Below, piece by piece: positions 32,727 through 43,869 of a stretch of DNA of 64,000 nucleotides (positions are counted from its first letter, which is position 1; the number at the start of each line of letters is the position of its first letter). The DNA lies in the NCBI RefSeq assembly GCF_047511655.1, contig NC_133397.1, positions 11,743,501 to 11,807,500 on the forward strand, given 5' to 3'. The notes beneath the pieces were generated by a model. That model had not been told where the DNA came from. It was given only the letters and a program-made list of their open reading frames with translations, and ran no database searches. The DNA is from Castor canadensis (Eukaryota; Chordata; Mammalia; Rodentia; Castoridae). The position numbers and the translations under genes were made by a program.

Positions 32727-34290
32727 CAATGGTTCTCCAACATTTGTCTCAGGAACCCTTTAAAATCTTGAGTACAATTAATAACGCCAAAAAAATTTTA
32801 ATGTGAGTTTATCTATTAATATCTTAAGTACAAGTTAAAATTAAGAATTATTTTAAAACATTTATTAATTCATTAACAAATAAATGAATTTCATTATTAA
32901 TGAATTAATAGTAACCATTTTCAAAAATATTAATGACAAAAGGGGTATTAATTTACATTTTGAAGCATCTTATAGCTCAATAAAAAGACCACAGAAATCT
33001 CATCTCTGCGCTTATAATCAATCATTGAAATGTTTCTCCAGTGAAAATACACAAAACAGACTTTTCCTCAAACACGCACTTAGAAAAGGATACAGTAGTT
33101 TTATAGCTTTTTCATACGGTTGTAGACATTCTGTGCTGATACGACACCAAAACTGAAAAAGTGGTAGAATCTTAAAAGTTAGTCACAATTTGTATCCTGA
33201 AACCGTATCAATGACCTCTGCATAATCTGGCACATGAAAGCTATTTTATTTTGCAACTTTTGGGTCATTTGCTTGTAATTTGTAACTTTTGCTAACATCT
33301 TTTGTATCATTGGTCATTTGGCAAATTCATTGAGTTATGCAGATTTTCATTTTTTGTGGTTTTTTATTCATTTATTCACTTGTGCATGCACTGTTTGGGT
33401 CATTTCTCCTCTCAGCCCTCACCCCCACCCTCTTCCCCTCTCCCCCCTCCTTTCCTGGCAGAACCTGTTCTGCGCTTTTCTCCAGTTCTGTTGAAGAGTA
33501 GAAATAAGCAATAATAAGAAAGACATAGCATTTTTGCTAGTTGAGATAAGGACAGCTATACAGAGAGATTCCTAGCAGTGCTTTCATGTACAAATGTGTT
33601 ACAACCCAGGTTGATTCATCTCTAACTGATCTTTGTACTGGTTCCTGATCCCCTTCTTGTGTTGACCTCTGTCACTTTAAGGTTTCTGTATTAATTCCTC
33701 TGGAATGGGGACATCAAATGCTTTCATGTTTTGGGTTTTCTATCTAACCCTGTACCTCCCATATATGTTTTCCCCCTGTCATGTAACCCAATTCCTACAA
33801 CATTGCTGTATTTGCCCTAGATCTAAAGACCGCATATGAGGGAGAACATATGATTTTTGGTGTTCTGGGTCTGGCTAACCTCGCTCAGGGTGATGTTCTC
33901 CAGTTCCATCCATTGCAGGATACCAAATCAACTTACAAAAATCATTCGTTTTTCTATACATCAACAGTGAACAAACTGAGAAGGAATAGATGGAAACAAT
34001 TCCATTTACATAGCAGATTTTCAAAACTGAAAAATCACATTCATTAATATCACTGTGGATTTCATTAATGAAATTACTATATATCGAAATGTTGTCAAAC
34101 TCATAATATTAGACATAAGTTTTACAAATTTTAATATTTATTTGAAAACTTAAATGTTATCATTGCAAAGAACACTGTTGTTAGTCTTCTTTGATATAAT
34201 AGGCTCATTTCATTGATTTTGCCAAATACACAGCCTGATCAGTATTGATTACTGGTAGTTTTTTCAAGTAAAGCTTACATTCTACTTCAA
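32727..34290 (+). mobile_element. Old DNA-transposon remnant (hAT-like), copy B, interrupted by LINE-1
   Basis: Begins with an end-like 'caatggttctccaac' and 'ctcaggaaccctttaaaatc', then AT-rich middle, 'acgacaccaaaactgaaaaa', 'gtggtagaatcttaaaagtt' and 'cctgaaaccgtatcaatgac'. It shares its internal part with copy A at 5780-6200. The LINE-1 at 33350-34012 splits it; the right limit is uncertain. A perfect 14-bp inverted repeat lies inside at 32863-32876 and 32897-32910. Confidence 0.55.
33350..34012. mobile_element. LINE-1 insertion with inverted 5' part and exact TSD
   Basis: From 33350 to about 33917 the sequence is a minus-strand LINE-1 3' UTR and ORF2 tail: C-rich tract near 33410-33455, 'cgcatatgagggagaacata' and 'gatgttctccagttccatcc'. 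From about 33918 to 34012 the plus strand reads an upstream ORF2 part (YQINLQKSFVFLYINSEQTE, then a stop). The two pieces are opposite in direction, so the 5' end was inverted during insertion. An exact 11-bp target-site duplication, GCAGATTTTCA, frames the whole at 33339-33349 and 34013-34023. It is more diverged than the two young elements. Confidence 0.92.
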
Positions 34291-34369
34291 CTTAAGCTCA
34301 AGCAATTGTACAAGTGCTTTTCTTTTAGACAACTATTGTATTATGATATTTAGCAGAAATGTATTATGC

Positions 34370-35245
34370 TTGCAATTCCCAAACTGTGTGCCAAAGTACC
34401 CTCAAAACACCATCAAGAACTCCAAGGAACCCCACAGGATATTTTAAATTTTCAAGGGAGACTCAGCAACATCTATTGGACATAAGGCAAGCTACTCTCT
34501 AGAGGTAATTCAGATTCAACAATTGATCAAAGAATACTGCTTTTCATATATTTATGAAGTTGAACTTTGGTTACTATGATAAAAAGTAATCTATAAAACA
34601 AAAACCAAAGTGCAACAGGAAATGAGGGTGGAATCAAGCCTGATTCCAAGAATTAGTATGATGAGTCAACAAACACACTCCATTACTAATTGACTTTTGT
34701 GTATGACATAATACTATCTTTTCAAATTACTACTAAGTTATTTGGAACTAACTATTTAATAAGCAGGACCAGTAGGTCTGGGTTTTTTGGGTTTGTTTTG
34801 TTTTTTATTTTTCCTAGAGACCATTATAAAAAATTACTAAAGCACTATGGAGAAAGTTTAAGAACCAATAATTTATATAGTCTATCCATTTGATCAAACA
34901 AAATATTAGATAGCTGTATACCAAGGCTTAAGATATTTAATAAAAGTAATATTCTTATCACCAAAGATAGTCTGGTACAAAATTGCTTTCCCTCCAATAG
35001 TGCAGTGATGGTGAAAACAGAATAGTTTTGTGCCATTTTCTTGACTGATGCTTTTAACCAGATTGCTCTTGTTTTAACAGTAAATGTCAATACAATAGAA
35101 AAGATAAATCATTCCTCAGTGTTATTACAAAAATAGCTTTACCTTTACAATATGATTGGGCAAAAAAAAGGATTCATTTTCCATATTTCCATACTTTGTA
35201 AACCCAGGGATTTGATTACCATATTTTAAAAAACACTGGATTAAA
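34370..35245. mobile_element. Possible hAT-type DNA transposon remnant
   Basis: The left end reads 'ttcccaaactgtgtgccaaa' and the right end 'ttttaaaaaacactgga', which resemble opposite ends of Charlie-like elements. A middle word, 'gagaaagtttaagaaccaat', could be a further end. The interior is unrecognised; this may be two unrelated fragments. Confidence 0.3.
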
Positions 35246-37125
35246 GGAATGATCAAATATAAAATCAATACAATGTTGCTTCCTATAATGTAAATTGCCA
35301 GGAAAATTCTACTTACTAATCACTTGCTCTTTGCAATCTTATCGCATGAGTCACCACCTTAGAGACTGGGTGGCTCAATCCTGGTTTATGAAGTTAGTTG
35401 TCCTTCATTCTTAGCTCTTCTGAGACCAAATAGTCTCTTGAACTCTATTCCCAGGCATCTTACAAGCTTCTGATAGTGACCCTTGTTTTCATCACATTTG
35501 TCACTCTCAGGCTTCTGGCAATTTGATGCAATGAATGAGGGAAGAATCTTTATGTCAAATAAGAAAATAGGATATTGTTTAATATAAACAGAAAAAGAAA
35601 TTTATTGCAAAGAAACCAGATAGCTTGCAATAGTGACTAGATTATTGTCATACGAAGCTCAGGTATGAACCAAGAAAGCAAAAGTGGAGCTGAGATCAAG
35701 CCCTGCATGACTGGATTTGGAATGCCACCACTGTGTCTGGACAGTCACCATCTCATTACAGAATTCCTGACTCCACTGCAGCTACTGCAGAAAACCTCTG
35801 ACAACAGACTTTACACTTCTGTGTCATTCTCTCAAGATTCAATTTCCTGGGTGGAAGCAAGTGATTGACTGTAGGTTAGTCATGGACTCATGCTCACACT
35901 GTCAGGAGGCAGGTAGTGTCTTTCCCCTTTTGATTTCTAACTTTCATCCATGTCGATCTTTAATCAAAATAGAAAGGGTATTTGATGCTGAGCAGTTAAA
36001 CTGACAAACATCAATACCCTCACTCTTCTAGTAAACATTCAAATACACAGCCCTTCTCAGTCTACAATATAACCAAATATTTAGCCCCTGACAAATGAGA
36101 AAAATTTCAAAGATATCAGTGGTGATTCCACCTACCTACAAGTTCAATACATCCTGATAGTATCTTCCTCCTATAAGTAGTACTTTGTGATTTTACCATA
36201 ATAATCTTATAACTACCACCCCAATGCCCCTTCTTAAATACTTAGAGTTAAGTTGTAGGAAAAAAGAGGTCATTAATTAAATTATATAACTTTAATTAAT
36301 GTATAAAGGAATGAAATACAGGTAGAGTCTAAGCAATTATGAAACTGATCACTGCACTGTAGGTGATATTTATAACTTTCGCTTTGTATACTTACCCCTT
36401 ATGCTCTTTGAGTTCTCCATTTCATCAGAGACAATTTGTAGTTAAGTGACTCAAACTTTCACCCTTGATGTATCTGAATACTTAGAATCCTAGCAGTATA
36501 AGACTAAAATTGTTTACATTAACTTTTAGCACCAGAAGTACTAGGAAGTGTTCCATATTCCAGAGGATTCTATGAATGTCATTCATTGTCTTTGTTATTT
36601 TTATTAGGTAGCAACAAGCCTATTTTCCTGGACAGCTTTTGTCGATCACCCTACCCAATACCACTTTTGTTTCAGCTTATTTCCTTAGTGCTAACAGGAA
36701 CCTGGCATGATCAGATCAAATCTGGGAGTCCAATAAAATGAGATGAGTATGGGTCTTTCTCTGGTACTATGCTATAATCTATAAGCCAATAGAGGTAACA
36801 ATATAAAGAATGGAAAGCAAAAACATATGTAATTGATAATCAGATGAAGTTATGACAGGTACCTAATCAATTCCATTTATCTAGTTCATAATTTACAGCT
36901 ATGGAGGAACTAGCACCATGTAACAATTGCTGTTTCCAAACATACACTGTATCCAGAGGACAGAAAGTATTTTTCCAGCTAGCATCATAACTGATCTTCA
37001 ATAATCCATTCCACTATGGGATGGGTATGCCAGCTCCTTTAGAATGATTGAATACATAATGCAGTCACTCAATATCTCTATTTTTTATGTACCATGAACT
37101 TTTCTTAAAAATAAATATTATATAA
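35246..37125. other. Unique sequence, nothing recognised
   Basis: A 67-codon plus frame (35665-35868) has no recognised family. No repeat signature is seen. Confidence 0.45.
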
Positions 37126-37127
37126 TT

Positions 37128-37552
37128 TGTTGTCTCAGTCCATTCAGACTGCTATAACTAAATATCACAGACTGGGTAATTTACAAAAAATAGAAATTTA
37201 TTTTTCACAGTTCTATAGGCCGGGAGGTCTAAGACCAAGAGATAAGCACATAAAATATCTGGTGAAAGCTGGTCTCTGCTTCCAAGATGGCCCCTTCTTG
37301 CTGCATACAAACTTGGTAGAAGGGCAAAAAGAATGAACTCTGTGTCTTCACAGGGTAGAAGAGATAGAAGGATCAGGCTGCTTTTTGAAGCTTCTTCATA
37401 AGGTTGCTAATCCCATTCATGTGGGCTCCAACCTCAAATTTAATAACTCCTTAAAGGCCCCACTCCTTAATGTGATCACATTGGTGGTCAAGTCTCAATA
37501 TATGGATTGGGGGGTACACATTCAGGTCACTGTATTTACTATGGATGGGAGG
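37128..37552 (-). mobile_element. ERVL-MaLR-type LTR, antisense
   Basis: The plus strand reads 'ccattcagactgctataact', 'cacagactgggtaatttaca', 'cagttctataggccgggagg', 'aactccttaaaggccccact' and 'cttaatgtgatcacattggt', the reversed order of MST/MLT-class LTRs. No internal coding part is attached. The 69-codon frame at 37127-37336 is a chance reading of the LTR. Confidence 0.8.
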
Positions 37553-37944
37553 CCATGATGGCATAAAAGGCATCCAGTCATAGAAATACTAATAGAATCA
37601 CGAGGCATAGGGAGTACAATTCAGTTTATGTCATTGATCACGGTCTCTGACATGTTTGGGGTCAAATGTAATCAATCTACCAGTAGGTATCTGACTGGTC
37701 CTGTAAGAGTATGATGAACTCCCTGGGGCTCAGAATTGGTTGCTTCTAATGAAAAATTGGGCACTCAGAGGTACGAGAAGACAGGTCAGCCTTTATGAGG
37801 TGAAGCTGTGAGCATATAGACAGCATCCATTCTTGCCATAAGTTGAACTCATTGGGAAGTCACTTGGGTGGATAAAGGATAGGTGTGACCTACATCTGTT
37901 CCCATTTGAATTACATTTGAAAGGTAAATTTCCCTCCAGAATGG

Positions 37945-38042
37945 TTTTCTTTCTTTCCTTCCTTCCTCTTTCTCTTTCTTTCTTTCTTTCATTCATTCTT
38001 CCTTCTTTCCTTCTTCCTTCTTTCCTCTCTTTCTTTCCTCTT
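37945..38042 (+). repeat. Pyrimidine tract (CTTT/CTTC)n
   Basis: A nearly pure C/T strand, about 95 bases, with imperfect tetranucleotide units. The opposite strand gives a lysine/arginine/glutamate-rich frame (37793-37996) that is an artefact. Confidence 0.92.
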
Positions 38043-38970
38043 GATTGGTTTTATTTTGGTTTTGGTTAACATTTATATGACAAATAGATATCCTTGCATT
38101 GAAGCCTCTGGCAGATTAATTCATATATCTTCTGGTCAAAAGATTAGCCACTGCAGATGATTTTCTGTACATTACATCAAGCCATCTCTTCTTCAAGAAA
38201 ATGAAGATTGACATGTACTTCAGTGTTTCCCCCACTCTTCTCTAATATCTTCTCTAAGTGAGGCTGGAATATTTTTACTGTCTGTTTCAGTTTATACCAA
38301 CACTTTTTTCCAGAGCCATGAACAAGCCAGGCTTGATATATTTTCCTCTTGAATTAGCTATTTACAGTTAACTTGCCAAGTGATCATCAATATGAGTGGA
38401 AGGCAACACACTTCAGATAAATAAGACGTTAGAAAGGTAGAACTCATTCAATTTATGACCAAAATCAGAATATGTGTTATCTCAGTTCTGTAAACACACC
38501 TCCACTTGATAACAAAGTTCATCTGGGAGCTCTGAACTTTATGTTGAGACATAAGAAACCTTGATGGTTCATACAGTCTGTAGCCTCAAATAAACCCTAA
38601 TTTGGACATGTGAAAGTAGTTACAAACAATAAATAAATGACTAAGTATTCAAAACTCTCACAGATTTTGCTGTGATTCAACCTTCAAAGTTTTGTCACAA
38701 GCTAAAGATCACTTTCCTAGCCTGTGATTGACACAGAGCAATATTAGTTATGCAGATCCATAACAGAGAAGTAGATGAGCTGCCTCACTGCAGCCAGGAC
38801 CTCTGAAGGGTCATGACCCGATACGTAGGTCTCATTGTACATTGATGGGGAAATCACATATAACTTTCTTATGCTTTCTTTCCAAAATCCAAGTGCCCTA
38901 CAAAGTGCTGTGCATTTTGATTAACAGTAAAGGACCAGAAAGGGCACCCCTACCAAAAAAAGAAAACAAA
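38043..38970. other. Unique sequence, nothing recognised
   Basis: No repeat or exon signature. Confidence 0.45.
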
Positions 38971-39010
38971 GCAAAAGGAAGGAAGGAAGGAAGGAAGAAA
39001 AGGAAAAGAA
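38971..39010 (+). repeat. Purine tract (GGAA)n
   Basis: Four to five GGAA units plus A/G-rich flank. Confidence 0.9.
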
Positions 39011-39600
39011 ATCTTGTTAGCACTTAGCACCTTTGGTCACATGTTAAATTTTATTAATTTACTCAGTAAAATTATAGCATCTGGAAAAGATGTAATTTGA
39101 AAGATTAATTTACCAAATCTTAAGTGTGTGGCTTGACATGCTGACCACATATGTTCATCCACATAAATGCCCTACAGGTAGATGATCTGCCTCTCCCCAG
39201 AAGGTGCAATCAACTCAACTTCATCAACACAAATTAGTACTGCCTGTCCTGGAGTTTTATTTAAATGGAATCCTAGGAGGTTTTTTCAGTTAACGTTAGA
39301 CATATGAAATTATCTGTGTTGTTCAATGTGAGAATAGCTCATTTTTAATATTTCATACTGAGTAATATTCTATTTAATAATAACTACTGTGAGTAATATT
39401 CTACTCTATGAATAAAACGTATTGAATAAGTTAATGAAAAATGATTAGAATTAGAGATCCTGGCAACTTAAAACTTCAAACAAATTTTTTTAAAAAACAA
39501 AATACTTTTTAAATTGACTAGCTAAAGACTTTGTTTCCTAAAAAATAATAAGGAAAAGAACATATATAAAGATTTTTAAGAAGAAAAATGTTGGTACATT
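39011..39600. other. AT-rich unique sequence
   Basis: Near-tandem words 'gagtaatattctatttaata' and 'gagtaatattctactctatg' occur at about 39360-39412; otherwise nothing. Confidence 0.45.
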
Positions 39601-39604
39601 AAGA

Positions 39605-39830
39605 ATTCTATACTGTGTTGCACTTGAAATATAGTGCAAGTTCTGTGTACACATGTATGTAAATGGAAAAATGATACCTGTTGAAACCAGTCCAGGAATG
39701 GGGAGAGGGAACAATAAAGGTGATTGATGGAGGGGATGAATTCAAATAGTATATAATTGATATATTGTAGAACCTTTTAAATGCCACAATGTACCCCCAC
39801 CCCACACAACAATAAAAACAAAAAATGAAA
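39605..39830 (+). mobile_element. Rodent-type LINE-1 3' UTR, first of a pair
   Basis: 'gtacacatgtatgtaaatgg', 'gatacctgttgaaaccagtc', purine-rich 'ggaatggggagagggaac', 'atgccacaatgtacccccac' and an A-rich end. The same series of words recurs in the next element. Confidence 0.7.
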
Positions 39831-39889
39831 TGAAATTTAAAAAAGAACTCTATGCTGTGAATAACAGCAGAAAAAAGGTGTGCAGACAT

Positions 39890-40235
39890 GGAAATGTGGA
39901 GTCACTATACCTCCAAGATCAGACTATCAATATACACTTACAAATAAATGAAGGGCAGGAAGGAAACAAGTCTCTTCCAGGGGGTAGGCACCAGTGGGAG
40001 GTGGGTGGGCACAAGGAAAGGGAGAATGAAGGTGAATATGGTATATGTATTTTGTATCCACATACGAAAATAGAAAAATTAAACCTGTTGAAATTGTACT
40101 AAGAAGGGGAGATAGGGGGAAAAGGAAGAAAAATGGATGAGGTAAATCTAACTAAGATACATTGTAAGCACATATGTAAATATCACAATGTATTCCCTTG
40201 TACAACTATTATATGCTAAGGAAATTATACCTCTA
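39890..40235 (+). mobile_element. Rodent-type LINE-1 3' UTR, second of a pair
   Basis: 'gtatccacatacgaaaatag', 'aaacctgttgaaattgtact', 'aagaaggggagataggggga', 'atgtaaatatcacaatgtat' and 'acaactattatatgctaag' repeat the layout of the preceding copy. Confidence 0.7.
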
Positions 40236-40955
40236 AAATCATGAAAGTTCTAAGTGAAAATAAAATTGACCATCTGAATGTGAGTTTTAAAAAAATTGAG
40301 GACTGCAAAATTTATGTTTAAAACATAAGAAACAAGAGACTAATGGATAATATTAAAATCGATAGAGCAGAATTTAATCATAAGCTATTATTGGAAATGT
40401 AATTGGAAGAATTTATGAATAATGATAATAGTAATTATCTGGATCTCAAATCCTAAGTCGTGTCAACAAAAATCTGGGTAAGAGTAGAGGAATTTTCTGG
40501 ATGAAGAATGAAAGAGAGTGGAAGTAAAAATTAATTCCTTATCACTTCTAGACCTTTGGTTAAGATCAAGTGTAGTATGTAAAATTATCAGTTTAGTATC
40601 CGATATGTCATCTGAGGACAACATATTAAATGGACTTTTGGACAGGCTCTTCCTCTAACCTCTCCATGCACCAGCTTGGTACTGTAATACTTCAGAGAGT
40701 CATGCCTCACTGCAAGAAAAATTAATTCCTCAATTAAGATATGAAAACCAATCAATGTGATTTCAAACTATGTTCAGATAATTGGAATACAATAAGATGA
40801 ATTAAAATGCTGTGTAAAATTAAGCTAACCGATAATAAAATTTAAAACTGGACTTCCACTTTGTTCAAACTAACATATTGGTGAACATTCTGTGTCAGTA
40901 CTATAGGCCTACTTCATTTTTCTTAATCTTTGCAGTTTCCTCAAAAGGTAATATT
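40236..40955. other. AT-rich unique sequence
   Basis: No repeat or exon signature. Confidence 0.45.
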
Positions 40956-40964
40956 ATAATTCAT

Positions 40965-41060
40965 TTAAACAACCTGCATTGAGTGACACATAGATTGTTT
41001 CCAATGTTGACTATTGCAAATTGTGCTCAGTAAAAATCCGAAAGTGTGTAAGTATTTATT
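40965..41060 (-). mobile_element. Old LINE-1 fragment, antisense
   Basis: 'agattgtttccaatgttgac' and 'tattgcaaattgtgctcagt' are reversed L1M ORF2 3' sequence. It overlaps in consensus with the sense fragment that follows, so the two are probably separate insertions. Confidence 0.55.
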
Positions 41061-41094
41061 TTAAATACATGTATTTTAAGTTTGATACAATGAA

Positions 41095-41593
41095 CATAGT
41101 GAACATATATCTAAAGCAAATTGAATCACTATCTCAAAGACATAGTTGCTCTCCCATGTTTAATGCAACATTTTCACAATAACCCAGATATAGAACCAAC
41201 TTACACATCAATGGATGAATGGATACAGAAAATTTTAAATATACTCATATTCAGTGGAATATTATTCAGTTTAAAAAATTAAATAAATCCTGACATCTCA
41301 ACAACATGGGTAAACCAGGACAGCTATGCTAATAAAAATAAGCCAGACACAGAAAAACAAATACTGCATGATCCCACCAATACGTAAAATCTAAAACAGT
41401 CACACTCATGGAAACAGAGAGATGGATGCTTACCAGGAGGTGAGGGAATGGGGAAAATGAGGAGATGTTGGTCAAATCTTCGGTTAGAAGGTGAATAAGT
41501 TCTGGAGTGCTAATGTATAACAAAGTGGCTATAATAAATAATAATGCATTTTATACTTGAAATCCTCTAAGAAATAGATCTTCAGTGTTCTTA

Positions 41594-41594
<1 letters not shown>
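41095..41594 (+). mobile_element. Old L1M-type LINE-1 3' end
   Basis: 'aacccagatatagaaccaac', 'cacatcaatggatgaatgga', 'gtggaatattattcagttta', 'actgcatgatcccaccaata', 'ggaaaatgaggagatgttgg' and 'gaataagttctggagtgcta' follow L1M 3' order up to 'cagtgttcttaccacacaca', where the microsatellite starts. Confidence 0.85.

Positions 41595-41642
<48 letters not shown>
41595..41642. repeat. (CA)n microsatellite in an L1M tail
   Basis: About 24 uninterrupted CA units, the longest in the window, directly after the L1M word 'ttcttaccacacaca'. Confidence 0.97.
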
Positions 41643-41645
<3 letters not shown>

Positions 41646-41978
41646 CATTTCCTAATACAAATATATGTCAAATACACTTTTCTTTCAATTTTTCACTTGT
41701 CTTGTTATTTTCACTGTCACGTCCTGTGTTATGCATCATACCAGTGTGTTCTTTTAGAAATCATGGACCTGGTTCCTTCAGGACAAGACCTTCTCAATCC
41801 CAAAGTTATAGAAATAATGAACTATATTTTCTTTTTATGAGTTAAAGGGATCCATTTATTTATTTTCAAATATAGTTTTTGATCTTTCTGATATTATTTA
41901 GTGTGTGGTATGAGGTAAAGATAAATCTTTACAGTTTTCTAAATGATAGGAAATATCCAGAAGTAGTTTGCTAAATAG

Positions 41979-42069
41979 GCTGGTAGAATTGCTCAAGTGG
42001 TAGAGCACGTGCTTACCTAGCCTGAGGCCCTGAGTTCAAAATCCAGAACCACCAATAATAAATAAAAAA
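41979..42069 (+). mobile_element. ID-like tRNA-derived SINE with target-site duplication
   Basis: Begins 'gctggtagaattgctcaagt', followed by 'ggtagagcacgtgcttacct' and the B box 'ccctgagttcaaaatccag', ending in an A-rich tail. Flanks 41962-41978 and 42070-42086 match at 16 of 17 bases, so it inserted on its own as a monomer. Confidence 0.93.
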
Positions 42070-42157
42070 AGTAGTTTGTTAAATAGATCATCATTTCCTC
42101 ACAGATTTGAACAGCTAACATTATCTTACATACTAGAGAATATGCATGTGTGTACCT

Positions 42158-42159
<2 letters not shown>

Positions 42160-42188
<29 letters not shown>
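42160..42188. repeat. (CA)n microsatellite, short
   Basis: 'catacatacacacacacaca' and further CA units. Confidence 0.9.
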
Positions 42189-42189
42189 T

Positions 42190-42775
42190 AGGTATATATA
42201 CTTATTTACAATGTTCATCCCTGTTTGATGCTGCTTTAAGTAACCTGATTTTGGTACATTTAAAATACTGGTAAAGGAAACTCATTTCCTTTTCTCTTTC
42301 AAAATTTCCTTTGCATGTATGATACATTGATTTTCCATATAATCTTTCAGAACAACTTATCAAACTTTATTATAAATCCATTTTATTTTACTTGGGATAA
42401 CGGAGCTTATAGAATAATTTTAAGAGAGGTTCATTTGATATTTTCAGGATTCTCATCCAATCTTCCTTTATTGTTCTTTAAGATCCTAAAGATTTATAAG
42501 TCATTTATAATTCTTCTATATTTCATATCAACATTATCTCTAGATACATTAAAGCTTTGGGCATTATTAAAGTTATGCATTTAATTTGAATCTTTAATTT
42601 GGATGTTACTATGTTAAAAGAAGACTACCAATTTGTATTCTGCTAAACTATTTCCTGATCCCAATGGTGGTCTTATTTCTACTTCATCAAGTAACCTTCA
42701 TTATTCTTGGCCTTCACCTTCTTTGAATTTCAACAATTTCTAAAACATAACCTCGGTGAAAGCAGAGGATTAAAG
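42190..42775. other. AT-rich unique sequence
   Basis: A 89-codon plus frame (42315-42584) is AT-rich with no recognised family. Confidence 0.45.
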
Positions 42776-42779
42776 AATC

Positions 42780-43192
42780 GGTATTGGAAGCTGTTGAAAA
42801 ATGGGGGTGGGAGGTAAAAGGGTAAGGAAGAGTAATGGAAGGGGTTGAATGGACCAAAGTGGTGATACTTTGAGAAACCCCTTTGAACATCAAGTGAGAT
42901 ATTAATAATGAAAGACATAATGTAAAATAGGTATAGTATGAGGGGATATTTGTGGGAGGGTGAATGTAGGGCATTAAGGTGAGGGAATTTGGTTGATGGA
43001 CTTCATATACTTATACGAAATAGAACAAAGAAACCTCTTGCAATTGCCTTAAGTGGGGCTGGGAGAGGGTCGAGGGGGAGAGACGATGGGGGTGATGTAA
43101 CTAACATACAATATAAGCCTATTTGGATTGTCACAACGAATCTCACCTATACAATAATATATACTAATTTAAAACTTTTTTAAAATTAAAAA
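42780..43192 (+). mobile_element. Rodent-type LINE-1 3' UTR
   Basis: 'gtgagggaatttggttgatg', 'gacttcatatacttatacga', purine-rich 'ggagagggtcgagggggag', 'tggattgtcacaacgaatct' and 'caataatatatactaattta' followed by an A-rich end. Two overlapping minus-strand frames here are artefacts of the UTR. Confidence 0.75.
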
Positions 43193-43229
43193 AGAATAAA
43201 CTCATTTTCATTTTTTAAAAATACCTTAA

Positions 43230-43620
43230 GGTAGTGGTGGTGGTGGTTTTCAGTGAATAGTTGGCTGATATTGACATTCCAAGTGACAGACAAACCAGAG
43301 TGAATGTTGACACTTTCAACTTTGTCTATTCAGCCTAGAACAATACTGCAAGTACTAAGTAGTCTGAGTACAAACAGTTCAGGCAAGAAAATCAAAGCAC
43401 TTAGGCTTTCTTTAGAAAAGCAAAGGAAGGGTGAAAAAGCAAAACAAACATTCAACTTGATGCCTGGGGAATTGAAGAAGTAGACCATAACACCTAAAAC
43501 AGATTTGGGTTGTGCATGCAAATCCCCAATCAATATGGCCTTGCTCAGTTTCACTAATGGAATGATGAAAGCCAAAGAAAACACAGGGTCATCTTCTTTC
43601 ATGTAAATAACAGCCTTGAC
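43230..43620. other. Unique sequence, possible conserved noncoding element
   Basis: Non-repeat DNA between two LINEs. It contains an octamer-type ATGCAAAT at 43517-43524 and balanced base use. A 90-codon minus-strand frame (43330-43602) stays open but shows no family, and its hydrophobic composition can arise by chance. A regulatory role is a guess. Confidence 0.2.
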
Positions 43621-43869
43621 ATCTTTCTGTCCAAGTAGGAGAATGCAGCATTTTTTAAATACTCAAAATATAGTTCATCTCAATAAATAAATGAAAAAAC
43701 AGAATAATGAATTACTTCACTTGTTCCAAGATTGCATAGAAAGACCTGTGGAAAGTAGACCAGTTATTTTTTCTCTTAATTGAAAAGTGAAAATAATACA
43801 TTTTTGTGATATATAATACATGCTGATATTTTGAAATGCCTAAATTCTTCTGTTTAACATATGCATTAT

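Noticed and set aside
40965-41594. A third twin-primed LINE-1
   Set aside because: The antisense and sense pieces appear to cover overlapping consensus positions and I found no shared target duplication, so two insertions are more likely.
41979-42069. tRNA gene
   Set aside because: The tRNA-like A and B boxes belong to an ID-type SINE with its own target duplication and A-rich tail. The same holds for the other ID-like copies.
43330-43602. 90-codon minus-strand frame as a gene
   Set aside because: No family, no splice or promoter support, and composition expected by chance. Kept only as part of a possible noncoding element.
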